Counted from the stretch's first letter, positions 36,201-49,783 are shown. The stretch: 64,000 nt of DNA from Ptiloglossa arizonensis (GCF_051014685.1 NW_027479459.1:55344-119343), one strand, 5' to 3'. The notes: generated by a model not told the origin, from the letters alone. Numbers and translations: made by a program.

Positions 36201-39200
36201 AAGAAACGCTTGAGAAACTCAAAATTTTCGCAGTTCTGATGCTCGAAACGAATAACTAGAACGGCCTAGGGGAAAAGTAGGCATACCGTTGTAATCGGGC
36301 GAGTTTCTACTTTCAGATGCAACAGAAATTTTGCGGATTGGTCAATCCGTTCGCGAGATATGGCAGTTTGGTAATAAGAAACGCTTGAGAAACTCAAAAT
36401 TTTCGCAGTTCTGATACCCGAAACGAGTAACTAGAACGGCATAGGGGAAAAGTACGCATACTGTTGTAATCGGGCGAGTTTCTGCTTTCAGATGCAACAG
36501 AAATTTTGAGGATTGGTCAATCCGTTCGCGAGATATGGCAGTTTGGATGTAAGAAACGCTTGAGAAACTCAAAATTTTCGCAGTTCTGATGCTCGAAACG
36601 AATAACTAGAACGGCCTAGGGGAAAAGTACGCATACCGTTGTAATCGGGCGAGTTTCTACTTTCAGATGCAAAGAAATTTTGCGGATTGGTCAATCCGTT
36701 CGCGAGATATGGCAGTTTGGAGGTAAGAAACGCTTGAGAAACTAAAAATTTTCGCAGTTCTGATGCTCGAAACGAATAACTAGAACCGCCTAGGGGAAAA
36801 GTGCGCATACCGTTGTAATCGGGCGAGTTTCTACTTTCAGATGCAACAGAAATTTTGCCGATTGCTCAATCCGTTCGCGAGATATGGCAGTTTGGAGATA
36901 AGAAACGCTTGAGAAACTCAAAATTTTCACAGTTCTGATGCTCGAAACGAATAACTAGAACCGCCTAGAGGAAAAGTGCACATACCGTTGTAATCGGGCG
37001 AGTTTCTACTTTCAGATGCAACAGAAATTTTGCGGATTGATCAATCCGTTCGCGAGATATGGCAGTTTGGAGATAAGAAACGCTTGAGAAACTCAAAATT
37101 TTCGCAGTTCTGATGCTCGAAACGAATGACTACAACGGCCTAGGGGAGAAGTACGCATACCGTTGTAATCGGGCGAGTTTCTACTTTCAGAAGCAACAGA
37201 AATTTTGCGGATTGGTCAATCCGTTCGCGAGATATGGCAGTTTGGAGGTAAGAAACGCTTGAGAAACTCAAAATTTTCGCAGTTCTGATGCTCGAAACGA
37301 ATAACTAGAACGGCCTAGAGGAAAAGTACGCATACCGTTGAAATCGGGCGAGTTTCTACTTTCAGACGCAACAGAAATTTTGCGGATTGGTCAATCCGTT
37401 CTCGAGATATGGCAGTTTGGAGGTAAGAAACGCTTGAGAAACTCAAAATTTTCGCAGTTCTGATGCTCGAAACGAATAACTAGAACGGCCTAGGGGAAAA
37501 GTACGCATACCGTTGTAATCGGGCGAGTTTCTACTTTCAGATGCAACAGAAATTTTGCGGATTGGTCTATCCGTTCGCGAGATATGGCAGTTTGGAGGTA
37601 AGAAACGCTTGAGAAACTCAAAATTTTCGCAGTTCTGATGCTCGAAACGAATAACTAGAACGGCCTAGGGGAAAACTACACCTACCGTTGTAATCGGGCG
37701 AGTTTCTACTTTCAGATGCAACAGAAATTTTGCGGATTGGTCAATCCGTTCGCGATATATGGCAGTTTGGAGGTAAGAAACGCTTGAGAAACTCAAAATT
37801 TTCGCAGTTCTGATGCTCGAAACGAATAACTAGAACGGCCTAGGGGAAAAGTACGCATACCGTTGTAATCGGGCGAGTTTCTACTTTCAGATGCAACAGA
37901 AATTTTGCGGATTGGTCAATCCGTTCGCGATATATGGCAGTTTGGAGGTAAGAAACGCTTGAGAAACTCAAAATTTTCGCAGCTCTGATGCTCGAAACGA
38001 ATAACTAGAACCGCCTAGAGGAAAAGTGCACATACCGTTGTAATCGGGCGAGTTTCTACTTTCAGATGCAACAGAAATTTTGCGGATTGCTCAATCCGTT
38101 CGCGAGATATGGCAGTTTGGAGATAAGAAACGCTTGAGAAACTCAAAATTTTCGCAGTTCTGATGCTCGAAACGAATGACTACAACGGCCTAGGGGAGAA
38201 GTACGCATACCGTTGTAATCGGGCGAGTTTCTACTTTCAGAAGCAACAGAAATTTTGCGGATTGGTCGATCCGTTCGCGAGATATGGTAGTTTGGAGGTA
38301 AGAAACGCTTGAGAAACTCAAAATTTTCGCAGTTCTGATGCTCGACACGAATAACTAGAACGGCCTAGGGGAAAAGTGCGCATACCGTTGTAATCGGGCG
38401 AGCTTCTACTTTCAGATGCAACAGAAATTTTGCGGATTGATCAATCCGTTCGCGAGATATGGCAGTTTGGAGATAAGAAACGCTTGAGAAACTCAAAATT
38501 TTCGCAGTTCTGATGCTCGAAACGAATGACTACAACGGCCTAGGGGAGAAGTACGCATACCGTTGTAATCGGGCGAGTTTCTACTTTCAGAAGCAACAGA
38601 AATTTTGCGGATTGGTCAATCCGTTCGCGAGATATGGCAGTTTGGAGGTAAGAAACGCTTGAGAAATTCAAAATTTTCGCAGTTCTGATGCTCGAAACGA
38701 ATAACTAGAACGGCCTAGGGGAAAAGTGCGCATACCGTTGTAATCGGGCGAGCTTCTACTTTCAGATGCAACAGAAATTTTGCGGATTGATCAATCCGTT
38801 CGCGAGATATGGCAGTTTGGAGATAAGAAACGCTTGAGAAACTCAAAATTTTCGCAGTTCTGATGCTCGAAACGAATGACTACAACGGCCTAGGGGAGAA
38901 GTACGCATACCGTTGTAATCGGGCGAGTTTCTACTTTCAGAAGCAACAGAAATTTTGCGGATTGGTCAATCCGTTCGCGAGATATGGCAGTTTGGAGGTA
39001 AGAAACGCTTGAGAAATTCAAAATTTTCGCAGTTCTGATGCTCGAAACGAATAACTAGAACGGCCTAGGGGAAAAGTACGCACACCGTTGTAATCGGGCG
39101 AGTTTCTACTTTCAGATGCAACAGAAATTTTGCGGATTGGTCAATCCGTTCTCGAGATATGGCAGTTTGGAGGTAAGAAACGCTTGAGAAACTCAAAATT

Positions 39201-40940
39201 TTCGCAGTTCTGATGCTCGAAACGAGTAACTAGAACGGCCTAGGGGAAAAGTACGCATACCGTTGTAATCGGGCGAGTTTCTACTTTCAGATGCAACAGA
39301 AATTTTGCGGATTGATCAATCCGTTCGCGAGATATGGCAGTTTGGAGATAAGAAACGCTTGAGAAACTCAAAATTTTCGCAGTTCTGATGCTCGAAACGA
39401 ATGACTGCAACGGCCTAGGGGAGAAGTGCGCATACCGTTGTAATCGGGCGAGTTTCTACTTTCAGAAGCAACAGAAATTTTGCGGATTGGTCAATCCGTT
39501 CGCGAGATATGGCAGTTTGGAGGTAAGAAACGCTTGAGAAACTCAAAATTTTCGCAGTTCTGATGCTCGAAACGAATAACTAGAACCGCCTAGGGGAAAA
39601 GTGCGCATACCGTTGTAATCGGGCGAGTTTCTACTTTCAGATGCAACAGAAATTTTGCGGATTGGTCAATCCGTTCGCGAGATATGGCAGTTTGGAGGTA
39701 AGAAACGCTTGAGAAACTCAAAATTTTCGCAGTTCTGATGCTCGAAACGAATAACTAGAACGGCCTAGGGGAAAAGTAGGCGTACCGTTGTAATCGGGCG
39801 AGTTTCTACTTTCAGATGCAACAGAAATTTTGCGGATTGGTCAATCCGTTCGCGAGATATGGCAGTTTGGAAATAAGAAACGCTTGAGAAACTCAAAATT
39901 TTCGCAGTTCTGATACCCGAAACGAGTAACTAGAACGGCATAGGGGAAAAGTACGCATACCGTTGTAATCGGGCGAGTTTCTGCTTTCAGATGCAACAGA
40001 AATTTTGAGGATTGGCCAATCCGTTCGCGAGATATGGCAGTTTGGAAATAAGAAACGCTTGAGAAACTCAAAATTTTCGCAGTTCTGATGCTCGAAACGA
40101 ATAACTAGAACCGCCTAGGGGAAAAGTGCGCATACCGTTGTAATCGGGCGAGTTTCTACTTTCAGATGCAACAGAAATTTTGCGGATTGATCAATCCGTT
40201 CGCGAGATATGGCAGTTTGGAGATAAGAAACGCTTGAGAAACTCAAAATTTTCGCAGTTCTGATGCTCGAAACGTATGACTACAACGGCCTAGGGGAGAA
40301 GTACGCATACCGTTGTAATCGGGCGAGTTTCTACTTTCAGATGCAACAGAAATTTTGCGGATTGATCAATCCGTTCGCGAGATATGGCAGTTTGGAGATA
40401 AGAAACGCTTGAGAAACTCCAAATTTTCGCAGTTCTGATGCTCGAAACGAATGACTACAACGGCCTAGGGGAAAAGTGCGCATACCGTTGTAATCGGGCG
40501 AGTTTCTACTTTCAGATGCAACAGAAATTTTGCGGATTGATCAATCCGTTCGCGAGATATGGCAGTTTGGAGATAAGAAACGCTTGAGAAACTCAAAATT
40601 TTCGCAGTTCTGATGCTCGAAACGAGTAACTAGAACGGCCTAGGGGAAAAGTACGCATACCGTTGTAATCGGGCGAGTTTTTACTTTCAGATGCAGCAGA
40701 AATTTTGCGGATTGGTCAATCCGTTCGCGAGATATGGCAGTTTGGAGGTAAGAAACGCTTGAGAAACTCAAAATTTTCGCAGTTCTGATGCTCGAAACGA
40801 ATAACTAAAACGGCCTAGCGGAAAAGTACGCATACCGTTGTAATCGGGCGAGTTTCTACTTTCAGATGCAACAGAAATTTTGCGGATTGATCAATCCGTT
40901 CGCGAGATATGGCAGTTTGGAGATAAGAAACGCTTGAGAA

Positions 40941-42338
40941 ACTCAAAATTTTCGCAGTTCTGATGCTCGAAACGAATAACTAGAACGGCCTAGGGGAAAA
41001 GTAGGCATACCGTTGTAATCGGGCGAGTTTCTACTTTCAGATGCAACAGAAATTTTGCGGATTGGTCAATCCGTTCGCGAGATATGGCAGTTTGGAAATA
41101 AGAAACGCTTGAGAAACTCAAAATTTTCGCAGTTCTGATACCCGAAACGAGTAACTAGAACGGCATAGGGGAAAAGTACGCATACTGTTGTAATCGGGCG
41201 AGTTTCTGCTTTCAGATGCAACAGAAATTTTGATGATTGGTCAATCCGTTCGCGAGATATGGCAGTTTGGATGTAAGAAACGCTTGAGAAACTCAAAATT
41301 TTCGCACTTCTGATGCTCGAAACGAATAACTAGAACGGCCTAGGGGAAAAGTACGCATACCGTTGTAATCGGGCGAGTTTCTACTTTCAGATGCAAAGAA
41401 ATTTTGCGGATTGGTCAATCCGTTCGCGAGATATGGCAGTTTGGAGGTAAGAAACGCTTGAGAAACTAAAAATTTTCGCAGTTCTGATGCTCGAAACGAA
41501 TAACTAGAACGGCCTAGGGGAAAAGTACGCATACCGTTGTAATCGGGCGAGTTTCTACTTTCAGAAGCAACAGAAATTTTGCGGATTGGTCGATCCGTTC
41601 GCGAGATATGGTAGTTTGGAGGTAAGAAACGCTTGAGAAACTCAAAATTTTCGCAGTTCTGATGCTCGAAACGAATAACTAGAACGGCCTAGGGGAAAAG
41701 TAGGCATACCGTTGTAATCGGGCGAGTTTCTACTTTCAGATGCAACAGAAATTTTGCGGATTGGTCAATCCGTTCGCGAGATATGGCAGTTTGGAAATAA
41801 GAAACGCTTGAGAAACTCAAAATTTTCGCAGTTCTGATACCCGAAACGAGTAACTAGAACGGCATAGGGGAAAAGTACGCATACTGTTGTAATCGGGCGA
41901 GTTTCTGCTTTCAGATGCAACAGAAATTTTGAGGATTGGTCAATCCGTTCGCGAGATATGGCAGTTTGGATGTAAGAAACGCTTGAGAAACTCAAAATTT
42001 TCGCACTTCTGATGCTCGAAACGAATAACTAGAACGGCCTAGGGGAAAAGTACGCATACCGTTGTAATCGGGCGAGTTTCTACTTTCAGATGCAAAGAAA
42101 TTTTGCGGATTGGTCAGTCCGTTCGCGAGATATGGCAGTTTGGAGGTAAGAAACGCTTGAGAAACTAAAAATTTTCGCAGTTCTGATGCTCGAAACGAAT
42201 AACTAGAACGGCCTAGGGGAAAAGTACGCATACCGTTGTAATCGGGCGAGTTTCTACTTTCAGAAGCAACAGAAATTTTGCGGATTGGTCGATCCGTTCG
42301 CGAGATATGGTAGTTTGGAGGTAAGAAACGCTTGAGAA
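40941..42338 (+). repeat. Tandem duplication of a 4-monomer block (2 x 699 bp): J-B-K-F'-like
   Basis: J, B, K and a copy with CAGAAGC, GGTCGATCC and TATGGTAG lie at 40,941-41,639 and again at 41,640-42,338. Both K copies carry TTTCGCACTTC (near 41,305 and 42,004), a change I saw nowhere else, and both B copies carry CATACTGTTG. Each block includes one 174-bp K monomer, which gives 699 bp. Only two differences stand out: TTGATGATTGG near 41,229 in the first copy, and GGTCAGTCC near 42,113 in the second. Confidence 0.9.
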
Positions 42339-43181
42339 ACTCAAAATTTTCGCAGTTCTGATGCTCGAAACGAGTAACTAGAACGGCCTAGGGGAAAAGT
42401 ACGCATACCGTTGTAATCGGGCGAGTTTCTACTTTCAGATGCAACAGAAATTTTGCGGATTGGTCAATCCGTTCGCGAGATATGGCAGTTTGGAAATAAG
42501 AATCGCTTGAGAAACTCAAAATTTTCGCAGTTCTGATGCTCGAAACGAATAACTAGAACGGCCTAGGGGAAAAGTACGCATACCGTTGTAATCGGGCGAG
42601 TTTCTACTTTCAGATGCAACAGAAATTTTGCGGATTGGTCAATCCGTTCGCGAGATATGGCAGTTTGGAGATAAGAAACGCTTGAGAAACTCAAAATTTT
42701 CGCAGTTCTGATGCTCGAAACGAATGACTACAACGGCCTAGGGGAGAAGTACGCATACCGTTGTAATCGGGCGAGTTTCTACTTTCAGATGCAACAGAAA
42801 TTTTGCGGATTGGTCAATCCGTTCGCGAGATATGGCAGTTTGGAGGTAAGAAACGCTTGAGAAACTCAAAATTTTCGCAGTTCTGATGCTCGAAACGAAT
42901 AACTAGAACCGCCTAGGGGAAAAGTGCGCATACCGTTGTAATCGGGCGAGTTTCTACTTTCAGATGCAACAGAAATTTTGCGGATTGCTCAATCCGTTCG
43001 CGAGATATGGCAGTTTGGAGATAAGAAACGCTTGAGAAACTCAAAATTTTCGCAGTTCTGATGCTCGAAACGAATAACTAGAACGGCCTAGGGGAAAAGT
43101 GCGCATACCGTTGTAATCGGGCGAGTTTCTACTTTCAGATGCAACAGAAATTTTGCGGATTGATCAATCCGTTCGCGAGAT

Positions 43182-43385
43182 ATGGCAGTTTGGAGATACG
43201 AAACGCTTGAGAAACTCAAAATTTTCGCAGTTCTGATGCTCGAAACGAATGACTACAACGGCCTAGGGGAGAAGTACGCATACCGTTGTAATCGGGCGAG
43301 TTTCTACTTTCAGAAGCAACAGAAATTTTGCGGATTGGTCAATCCGTTCGCGAGATATGGCAGTTTGGAGGTAAGAAACGCTTGA
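43182..43385 (+). other. Chance plus-strand open frame created by one substitution (not a gene)
   Basis: This 67-codon frame exists because the usual GAGATAAGAAACG reads GAGATACGAAACG near 43,194, which removes an in-frame TAA. It runs through ordinary monomers and ends when the frame meets another stop. There is no ribosome-binding, splice or codon-use evidence, and the translated text is simply the satellite. It is recorded only so that it is not mistaken for a coding region. Confidence 0.9.
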
Positions 43386-45837
43386 GAAACTCAAAATTTT
43401 CGCAGTTCTGATGCTCGAAACGAATAACTAGAACGGCCTAGGGGAAAAGTACGCATACCGTTGAAATCGGGCGAGTTTCTACTTTCAGACGCAACAGAAA
43501 TTTTGCGGATTGGTCAATCCGTTCTCGAGATATGGCAGTTTGGAGGTAAGAAACGCTTGAGAAACTCAAAATTTTCGCAGTTCTGATGCTCGAAACGAAT
43601 AACTAGAAAGGCCTAGGGGAAAAGTACGCATACCGTTGTAATCGGGCGAGTTTCTGCTTTCAGATGCAACAGAAATTTTGCGGATTGGTCTATCCGTTCG
43701 CGAGATATGGCAGTTTGGAGGTAAGAAACGCTTGAGAAACTCAAAATTTTCGCAGTTCTGATGCTCGAAACGAATAACTAGAACGGCCTAGGGGAAAACT
43801 ACACCTACCGTTGTAATCGGGCGAGTTTCTACTTTCAGATGCAACAGAAATTTTGCGGATTGGTCAATCCGTTCGCGATATATGGCAGTTTGGAGGTAAG
43901 AAACGCTTGAGAAACTCAAAATTTTCGCAGTTCTGATGCTCGAAACGAATAACTAGAACCGCCTAGAGGAAAAGTGCGCATACCGTTGTAATCGGGCGAG
44001 TTTCTACTTTCAGATGCAACAGAAATTTTGCGGATTGCTCAATCCGTTCGCGAGATATGGCAGTTTGGAGATAAGAAACGCTTGAGAAACTCAAAATTTT
44101 CGCAGTTCTGATGCTCGAAACGAATGACTACAACGGCCTAGGGGAGAAGTACGCATACCGTTGTAATCGGGCGAGTTTCTACTTTCAGAAGCAACAGAAA
44201 TTTTGCGGATTGGTCGATCCGTTCGCGAGATATGGTAGTTTGGAGGTAAGAAACGCTTGAGAAACTCAAAATTTTCGCAGTTCTGATGCTCGACACGAAT
44301 AACTAGAACGGCCTAGGGGAAAAGTGCGCATACCGTTGTAATCGGGCGAGCTTCTACTTTCAGATGCAACAGAAATTTTGCGGATTGATCAATCCGTTCG
44401 CGAGATATGGCAGTTTGGAGATAAGAAACGCTTGAGAAACTCAAAATTTTCGCAGTTCTGATGCTCGAAACGAATGACTACAACGGCCTAGGGAGAAGTA
44501 CGCATACCGTTGTAATCGGGCGAGTTTCTACTTTCAGAAGCAACAGAAATTTTGCGGATTGGTCAATCCGTTCGCGAGATATGGCAGTTTGGAGGTAAGA
44601 AACGCTTGAGAAATTCAAAATTTTCGCAGTTCTGATGCTCGAAACGAATAACTAGAACGGCCTAGGGGAAAAGTACGCACACCGTTGTAATCGGGCGAGT
44701 TTCTACTTTCAGATGCAACAGAAATTTTGCGGATTGGTCAATCCGTTCTCGAGATATGGCAGTTTGGAGGTAAGAAACGCTTGAGAAACTCAAAATTTTC
44801 GCAGTTCTGATGCTCGAAACGAATAACTAGAACGGCCTAGGGGAAAAGTACGCATACCGTTGTAATCGGGCGAGTTTCTACTTTCAGATGCAACAGAAAT
44901 TTTGCGGATTGATCAATCCGTTCGCGAGATATGGCAGTTTGGAGATAAGAAACGCTTGAGAAACTCAAAATTTTCGCAGTTCTGATGCTCGAAACGAGTA
45001 ACTAGAACGGCCTAGGGGAAAAGTACGCATACCGTTGTAATCGGGCGAGTTTCTACTTTCAGATGCAACAGAAATTTTGCGGATTGATCAATCCGTTCGC
45101 GAGATATGGCAGTTTGGAGATAAGAAACGCTTGAGAAACTCAAAATTTTCGCAGTTCTGATGCTCGAAACGAATGACTGCAACAGCCTAGGGGAGAAGTA
45201 CGCATACCGTTGTAATCGGGCGAGTTTCTACTTTCAGAAGCAACAGAAATTTTGCGGATTGGTCAATCCGTTCGCGAGATATGGCAGTTTGGAGGTAAGA
45301 AACGCTTGAGAAACTCAAAATTTTCGCAGTTCTGATGCTCGAAACGAATAACTAGAACCGCCTAGGGGAAAAGTGCGCATACCGTTGTAATCGGGCGAGT
45401 TTCTACTTTCAGATGCAACAGAAATTTTGCGGATTGGTCAATCCGTTCGCGAGATATGGCAGTTTGGAGGTAAGAAACGCTTGAGAAACTCAAAATTTTC
45501 GCAGTTCTGATGCTCGAAACGAATAACTAGAAAGGCCTAGGGGAAAAGTAGGCGTACCGTTGTAATCGGGCGAGTTTCTACTTTCAGATGCAACAGAAAT
45601 TTTGCGGATTGGTCAATCCGTTCGCGAGATATGGCAGTTTGGAAATAAGAAACGCTTGAGAAACTCAAAATTTTCGCAGTTCTGATACCCGAAACGAGTA
45701 ACTAGAACGGCATAGGGGAAAAGTACGCATACCGTTGTAATCGGGCGAGTTTCTGCTTTCAGATGCAACAGAAATTTTGAGGATTGGTCAATCCGTTCGC
45801 GAGATATGGCAGTTTGGAAATAAGAAACGCTTGAGAA

Positions 45838-47059
45838 ACTCAAAATTTTCGCAGTTCTGATGCTCGAAACGAATGACTACAACGGCCTAGGGGAGAAGTA
45901 CGCATACCGTTGTAATCGGGAGAGTTTCTACTTTCAGAAGCAACAGAAATTTTGCGGATTGGTGAATCCGTTCGCGAGATATGGTAGTTTGGAGGTAAGA
46001 AACGCTTGAGAAACTCAAAATTTTCGCAGTTCTGATGCTCGAAACGAATAACTAGAACGGCCTAGGGGAAAAGTACGCATACCGTTGTAATCGGGCGAGT
46101 TTCTACTTTCAGATGCAAAGAAATTTTGCGGATTGGTCAATCCGTTCGCGAGATATGGCAGTTTGGAGGTAAGAAAAGCTTGAGAAACTAAAAATTTTCG
46201 CAGTTCTGATGCTCGAAACGAATAACTAGAACGGCCTAGGGGAAAAGTACGCATACCGTTGTAATCGGGCGAGTTTCTACTTTCAGATGCAAAGAAATTT
46301 TGCGGATTGGTCAATCCGTTCGCGAGATATGGCAGTTTGGATGTAAGAAACGCTTGAGAAACTCAAAATTTTCGCAGTTCTGATGCTCGAAACGAATAAC
46401 TGGAACGGCCTAGGGGAAAACTACACATACCGCTGTAATCGGGCGAGTTTCTACATTCAGATGCAATAGAAATTTTGCGGATTGGTCTATCCGTTCGCGA
46501 GATATGGCAGTTTGGAGGTAAGAAACGCTTGAGAAACTCAAAATTTTCGCAGTTCTGATGCTCGATACGAATAACTAGAACGGCCTAGGGAAAACTACAC
46601 CTACCGTTGTAATCGGGCGAGTTTCTACTTTCAGATGCAACAGAAATTTTGCGGATTGGTCAATCCGTTCGCGAGATATGGCAGTTTGGAAGTAAGAAAC
46701 GCTTGAGAAACTCAAAATTTTCGCAGTTCTGATGCTCGAAATGAATAACTAGAACCGCCTAGGGGAAAAGTGCGCATACCGTTGTAATCGGACGAGTTTC
46801 TATTTTCAGATGCAATAGAAATTTTGCGGATTGATCAATCCGTTCGCGAGATATGGCAGTTTGGAGGTAAGAAAGGCTTGAGAAACTCAAAATTTTCGCA
46901 GTTCTGATGCTCGAAACGAATAACTAGAACGGCCTAGGGGAAAAGTACGCATACCGTTGTAATCGGGCGAGTTTCTACTTTCAGATGCAACAGAAATTTT
47001 GCGGATTGGTCAATCCGTTCGCGAGATATGGCAGTTTGGAAATAAGAAACGCTTGAGAA
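45838..47059 (+). repeat. Right 7-monomer higher-order repeat F-K-K-C-A-D-x (1,222 bp)
   Basis: Monomer starts are F 45,838 (here with GGTGAATCC and TATGGTAG), K 46,013, K 46,187, C 46,361, A 46,536, D 46,710 and x 46,885. Three are 174 bp: both K copies, and A, which reads GGCCTAGGGAAAAC. The D copy has the private features TATTTTCAG, GATGCAATAG and AAAGGCTTGAG. F, K, K, C then start again at 47,060, but the unit breaks there when a second C replaces A. Confidence 0.87.
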
Positions 47060-48109
47060 ACTCAAAATTTTCGCAGTTCTGATGCTCGAAACGAATGACT
47101 ACAACGGCCTAGGGGAGAAGTACGCATACCGTTGTAATCGGGCGAGTTTCTACTTTCAGAAGCAACAGAAATTTTGCGGATTGGTGAATCCGTTCGCGAG
47201 ATATGGTAGTTTGGAGGTAAGAAACGCTTGAGAAACTCAAAATTTTCGCAGTTCTGATGCTCGAAACGAATAACTAGAACGGCCTAGGGGAAAAGTACGC
47301 ATACCGTTGTAATCGGGCGAGTTTCTACTTTCGGATGCAAAGAAATTTTGCGGATTGGTCAATCCGTTCGCGAGATATGGCAGTTTGGAGGTAAGAAACG
47401 CTTGAGAAACTAAAAATTTTCGCAGTTCTGATGCTCGAAACGAATAACTAGAACGGCCTAGGGGAAAAGTACGCATACCGTTGTAATCGGGCGAGTTTCT
47501 ACTTTCAGATGCAAAGAAATTTTGCGGATTGGTCAATCCGTTCGCGAGATATGGCAGTTTGGATGTAAGAAACGCTTGAGAAACTCAAAATTTTCGCAGT
47601 TCTGATGCTCGAAACGAATAACTGGAACGGCCTAGGGGAAAACTACACATACCGCTGTAATCGGGCGAGTTTCTACATTCAGATGCAATAGAAATTTTGC
47701 GGATTGGTCTATCCGTTCGCGAGATATGGCAGTTTGGAGGTAAGAAACGCTTGAGAAACTCAAAATTTTCCCAGTTCTGATGCTCGAAACGAATAACTGG
47801 AACGGCCTAGGGGAAAACTACACATACCGCTGTAATCGGGCGAGTTTCTACATTCAGATGCAATAGAAATTTTGCGGATTGGTCTATCCGTTCGCGAGAT
47901 ATGGCAGTTTGGAGGTAAGAAACGCTTGAGAAACTCAAAATTTTCGCAGTTCTGATGCTCGATACGAATAACTAGAACGGCCTAGGGGAAAACTACACCT
48001 ACCGTTGTAATCGGGCGAGTTTCTACTTTCAGATGCAACAGAAATTTTGCGGATTGGTCAATCCGTTCGCGAGATATGGCAGTTTGGAGGTAAGAAACGC
48101 TTGAGAAAC

Positions 48110-49783
48110 TCAAAATTTTCGCAGTTCTGATGCTCGAAACGAATAACTAGAACGGCCTAGGGGAAAAGTACGCACACCGTTGTAATCGGGCGAGTTTCTA
48201 CTTTCAGATGCAACAGAAATTTTGCGGATTGGTCAATCCGTTCTCGAGATATGGCAGTTTGGAGGTAAGAAACGCTTGAGAAACTCAAAATTTTCGCAGT
48301 TCTGATGCTCGAAACGAATAACTAGAACGGCCTAGGGGAAAAGTACGCATACCGTTGTAATCGGGCGAGTTTCTATATTCAGATGCAACAGAAATTTTGC
48401 GGATTGATCAATCCGTTCGCGAGATATGGCAGTTTGGAGATAAGAAACGCTTGAGAAACTCAAAATTTTCGCAGTTCTGATGCTCGAAACGAGTAACTAG
48501 AACGGCCTAGGGGAAAAGTACGCATACCGTTGTAATCGGGCGAGTTTCTACTTTCAGATGCAACAGAAATTTTGCGGATTGATCAATCCGTTCGCGAGAT
48601 ATGGCAGTTTGGAGATAAGAAACGCTTGAGAAACTCAAAATTTTCGCAGTTCTGATGCTCGAAACGAATGACTACAACGGCCTAGGGGAGAAGTACGCAT
48701 ACCGTTGTAATCGGGCGAGTTTCTACTTTCAGAAGCAACAGAAATTTTGCGGATTGGTCAATCCGTTCGCGAGATATGGCAGTTTGGAGGTAAGAAACGC
48801 TTGAGAAATTCAAAACTTTCGCAGTTCTGATGCTCGAAACGAATAACTAGAACGGCCTAGGGGAAAAGTACGCACACCGTTGTAATCGGGCGAGTTTCTA
48901 CTTTCAGATGCAACAGAAATTTTGCGGATTGGTCAATCCGTTCTCGAGATATGGCAGTTTGGAGGTAAGAAACGCTTGAGATACTCAAAATTTTCGCAGT
49001 TCTGATGCTCGAAACGAATAACTAGAACGGCCTAGGGGAAAAGTACGCATACCGTTGTAATCGGGCGAGTTTCTACTTTCAGATGCAACAGAAATTTTGC
49101 GGATTGATCAATCCGTTCGCGAGATATGGCAGTTTGGAGATAAGAAACGCTTGAGAAACTCAAAATTTTCGCAGTTCTGATGCTCGAAACGAGTAACTAG
49201 AACGGCCTAGGGGAAAAGTACGCATACCGTTGTAATCGGGCGAGTTTCTACTTTCAGATGCAACAGAAATTTTGCGGATTGATCAATCCGTTCGCGAGAT
49301 ATGGCAGTTTGGAGATAAGAAACGCTTGAGAAACTCAAAATTTTCGCAGTTCTGATGCTCGAAACGAATGACTGCAACGGCCTAGGGGAGAAGTACGCAT
49401 ACCGTTGTAATCGGGCGAGTTTCTACTTTCAGAAGCAACAGAAATTTTGCGGATTGGTCAATCCGTTCGCGAGATATGGCAGTTTGGAGGTAAGAAACGC
49501 TTGAGAAACTCAAAATTTTCGCAGTTCTGATGCTCGAAACGAATAACTAGAACCGCCTAGGGGAAAAGTGCGCATACCGTTGTAATCGGGCGAGTTTCTA
49601 CTTTCAGATGCAACAGAAATTTCGCGGATTGGTCAATCCGTTCGCGAGATATGGCAGTTTGGAGGTAAGAAACGCTTGAGAAACTCAAAATTTTCGCAGT
49701 TCTGATGCTCGAAACGAATAACTAGAACGGCCTAGGGGAAAAGTAGGCGTACCGTTGTAATCGGGCGAGTTTCTACTTTCAGA
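48110..49783 (+). repeat. Copy 1 of a 1,674-bp duplication (2,100-bp spacing, 12 monomers)
   Basis: Compared base by base by eye with 50,210-51,883, it shows a single difference, at 48,816 (C, against T at 50,916). Shared private changes at an offset of exactly 2,100 bp include CTATATTCAG (near 48,374), GAGATACTC (near 48,979) and AATTTCGCGG (near 49,618). The copy ends inside a monomer where CAGAAGC replaces CAGATGC. It is among the youngest duplications in the window. Confidence 0.92.

Larger units (their letters stand above)
19595..36216 (+). repeat. Core domain: 95 monomers of F-I-Q-L-D-D-F'-E-G-H-P' higher-order repeat
   Basis: The core opens with J, B, K, D at 19,595 and ends where a near copy of the same block starts at 36,217. 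The separation is 16,622 bp, which is 95 x 175 minus three 174-bp copies (near 20,050, 32,421 and 33,475). Between those blocks no B, J, K, A or C monomer was seen. The class order is a repeated 11-mer with variants: R may replace or follow E, one D may be missing, and whole sub-blocks may be duplicated. Class I copies (GTTGAAATCGG) mark the units at 20,644, 22,219, 24,144, 26,069, 27,469, 30,619, 32,019 and 33,942. It is the most homogeneous part of the window. Confidence 0.85.
36217..46360 (+). repeat. Right intermediate domain
   Basis: It opens with J, B, K, D, D-like, F, I, Q, L, nearly the same run as 19,595-21,168 (J, B, K, D, P, F, I, Q, L). The B copies at both places share CATACTGTTG (near 19,836 and 36,459). 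Further on it mixes core classes with J, B and K. It includes a 350-bp two-monomer duplication near 38,316-39,015 (E-type with GCGAGCTTCT, then F), CGCACACC variants of I (39,060s, 44,670s), and the 4-monomer duplication at 40,941-42,338. No A or C monomer was seen. Confidence 0.75.
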
